From Nocardioides sp. (GTDB taxonomy: Bacteria; Actinomycetota; Actinomycetes; Propionibacteriales; Nocardioidaceae), in the NCBI GenBank assembly GCA_031177735.1, contig JAPSKJ010000045.1, forward strand, positions 1 to 12,941: 12,941 nucleotides of DNA, given 5' to 3'. A model generated the notes under the pieces. That model worked only from the letters and a program-made list of their open reading frames with translations. It made no database searches and was not told where the DNA came from. This document shows, piece by piece, positions 11,857 through 12,941 of this stretch; position 1 is the first letter of the stretch; each line of letters begins with the position of its first letter. The position numbers and the translations under genes are program-made.

Positions 11857-12846
11857 CTAGCGGCTCAGACCCACGGTGGAGGCCGCCCAGAGCAGCCCGG
11901 CACCCACCGCGGCGAGGTAGAGGACGGTGAAGACCAGCAGCCGGGTGGCGCCCATCCGCAGGCCGAGCTTGAGGGGCAGGTAGGTCCAGCCGTCCGCGTG
12001 GTCGGCGACCAGGCCCCACAGCGAGACGAGCAGGTGTACGCCGACCCCGAGCGCCGCCGCCAGCGCCACCATCAGCGGCTCGGGTGCCGCTCCCGTGTGC
12101 GCGCCGCCGAAGCCGCCGTAGGAGAGGAACGCGGGGTAGAGCGCGAAGGCCGCCGCCCAGGGGACCACGGAGAGCAACCCGCGGCGCAGCGCCACGTTGG
12201 CCAGGCAGCCGACCACGACGGAGGCGAGGTAACAGCAGCCGGCGACGAGCCCGTTGCTGATGGCCAGTGGGATCAGCACGAGGACCGCGCAGCACAGCGC
12301 GAACCACAGTGAGCCGGCGTCGATCCGCCCGTCGGAGACCGGCTTGCCGGAGCGCTCGTGGCGCAGGTCGGTCTCGGCGTCGACCAGGTCGTTGTGCCAG
12401 CCCATGACCACCTGGCCGACCAGGACGGTGGCGAGGACGAGCCCGATCTCCCGGTCGGGGCGTCCGGAGAGGCCGGCCGCCACCGCCAGGCCCAGCGCAG
12501 TCAGCACGGCCTGGCGCGGGTGCGCGGCCCGGACCATCAGCAAGGGGCCGAGGTCGCGCAGGCGGCGGGAGGCGGCCGGCGGCGTGCTCGGGGCCGGTGC
12601 GGGCCGCGACGCGGACGTGTCGGGACCGTCGCCGGTGTCACCGGTTCCGTCGGCCTCGTCGGTGTCGTCGCGGGCGGGCAGTGGCTCCGAGATCGCCATG
12701 GGGGAGTCGTCCTGGGTGGGGGCGGGGGCGGATGTGGCCGGGGCTGGGTCGGCAGGGGCCTCGACGGGTGCGCGCGTGGGTGCGCCCGAAGGGCTGTCGG
12801 TGGACGCACTGGCCGCGCGGCGGCGCCACGGACGCGACATCGACAT
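11857..12846 (-). CDS. UbiA-family prenyltransferase with long disordered N-terminus
   Basis: UbiA enzymes are membrane proteins that transfer a polyprenyl group to an acceptor ring or sugar. Residues 105-325 hold several hydrophobic helices. The first Asp-rich motif is N152-D153-x2-D156-x3-D160 in HNDLVDAETDLRHERSGKPV. The second is D282 and D285 in VADHADGWTYLPLKLG. Both bind Mg-diphosphate in the family; the substrate is not predictable. Residues 1-95 are unusual: rich in Pro, Ala and Thr, with an acidic block (60-77) and no predicted fold. ATG 12846 is chosen because GATACT lies six bases before it; a second ATG two codons later is possible, and ATG at residue 50 would remove half the extension. 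No neighbour indicates the pathway. Confidence 0.86.
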   Translation of the reverse strand: MSMSRPWRRRAASASTDSPSGAPTRAPVEAPADPAPATSAPAPTQDDSPMAISEPLPARDDTDEADGTGDTGDGPDTSASRPAPAPSTPPAASRRLRDLGPLLMVRAAHPRQAVLTALGLAVAAGLSGRPDREIGLVLATVLVGQVVMGWHNDLVDAETDLRHERSGKPVSDGRIDAGSLWFALCCAVLVLIPLAISNGLVAGCCYLASVVVGCLANVALRRGLLSVVPWAAAFALYPAFLSYGGFGGAHTGAAPEPLMVALAAALGVGVHLLVSLWGLVADHADGWTYLPLKLGLRMGATRLLVFTVLYLAAVGAGLLWAASTVGLSR

Positions 12847-12852
12847 GCCGCG

Positions 12853-12858
12853 AGTATC
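12853..12858 (-). promoter_or_regulatory. Candidate -10 of the leaderless UbiA-family gene
   Basis: On the minus strand GATACT (12858 to 12853) lies 6 bases before ATG 12846. It matches TANNNT apart from the first base. No Shine-Dalgarno sequence is present. The remaining bases to the window edge show no gene or clear signal. Confidence 0.4.
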
Positions 12859-12941
12859 CGGTAAACGGGCTGCTCGCGGTGTTACCCGGGCGTCGCCTGG
12901 GCGTGTTCCGGGCGCGGGTCCACCGGCGCCGACGGCGGGCG

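Noticed and set aside
11853..11864. 12-bp palindrome GCCGCTAGCGGC at the end of the UbiA-family gene
   Set aside because: It includes the stop codon and has no loop, so it cannot fold as a normal terminator. It is probably incidental.
1..12941. Search for a CRISPR array, transposase, integrase, tRNA or rRNA
   Set aside because: No regularly spaced repeats, recombinase motifs, tRNA cloverleaf or rRNA-like sequence were noticed by eye.

Overview
The window reads as a chromosomal segment of a high-GC actinobacterium, most probably Nocardioides or a close relative. The evidence is the very high GC content, frequent GTG starts, and a mycothiol-pathway glycosyltransferase (MshA) next to a YbjN-like gene. 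A SenX3/RegX3-type two-component system, a PhoU gene and a phosphoglycerate mutase lie nearby. In Mycobacterium tuberculosis mshA, a ybjN-like gene, gpm1, senX3 and regX3 also sit together, so this is an expanded, rearranged version of a known core neighbourhood, not an obvious genomic island. The genus is inferred from gene content and style, not from a search.

Layout. Left end: the 3' tail of an unidentified gene (3-86), then a solitary AbiEi-type/DUF559 gene (270-1148) bracketed by a short repeat found in direct and inverted copies. Next is a cytoplasmic protealysin-like M4 metallopeptidase (1281-2594) that appears to carry its own emfourin-type inhibitor as a C-terminal domain. It converges, stop codon on stop codon, with a leftward NAD(P)-binding protein gene (2591-3238). 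Leftward mshA and ybjN (5080 to 3321) overlap by ATGA. Rightward are an SDR oxidoreductase (5181-5930) and an Asp/Glu racemase-like protein lacking one catalytic cysteine (6006-6695). A leftward EamA exporter (6735-7640) follows. Then come leftward senX3-regX3 (9596 to 7771), divergent from rightward phoU (9719-10369), with PHO-box-like repeats between them. phoU and the leftward lipoprotein-gpmA pair (11773 to 10455) are separated by a strong bidirectional terminator. The right end holds a UbiA-family prenyltransferase with a long disordered N-terminus (11857-12846).

How the genes work together. SenX3-RegX3 and PhoU form a phosphate-sensing module; the PHO-like repeats suggest RegX3 controls both its own operon and phoU. 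MshA starts mycothiol synthesis (redox buffering) and GpmA is glycolytic. The rest are ordinary accessory metabolic or transport genes. Eight genes show a candidate -10 hexamer 6 or 7 bases before the start codon, suggesting that leaderless transcription is common here. No tRNA, rRNA, CRISPR array, insertion sequence or phage gene was seen, and no stretch over 300 bases lacks a gene. The items most worth a second look are the protease-inhibitor fusion, the repeat around the AbiEi/DUF559 gene, the PHO-like intergenic region and the racemase with a lost active-site cysteine.
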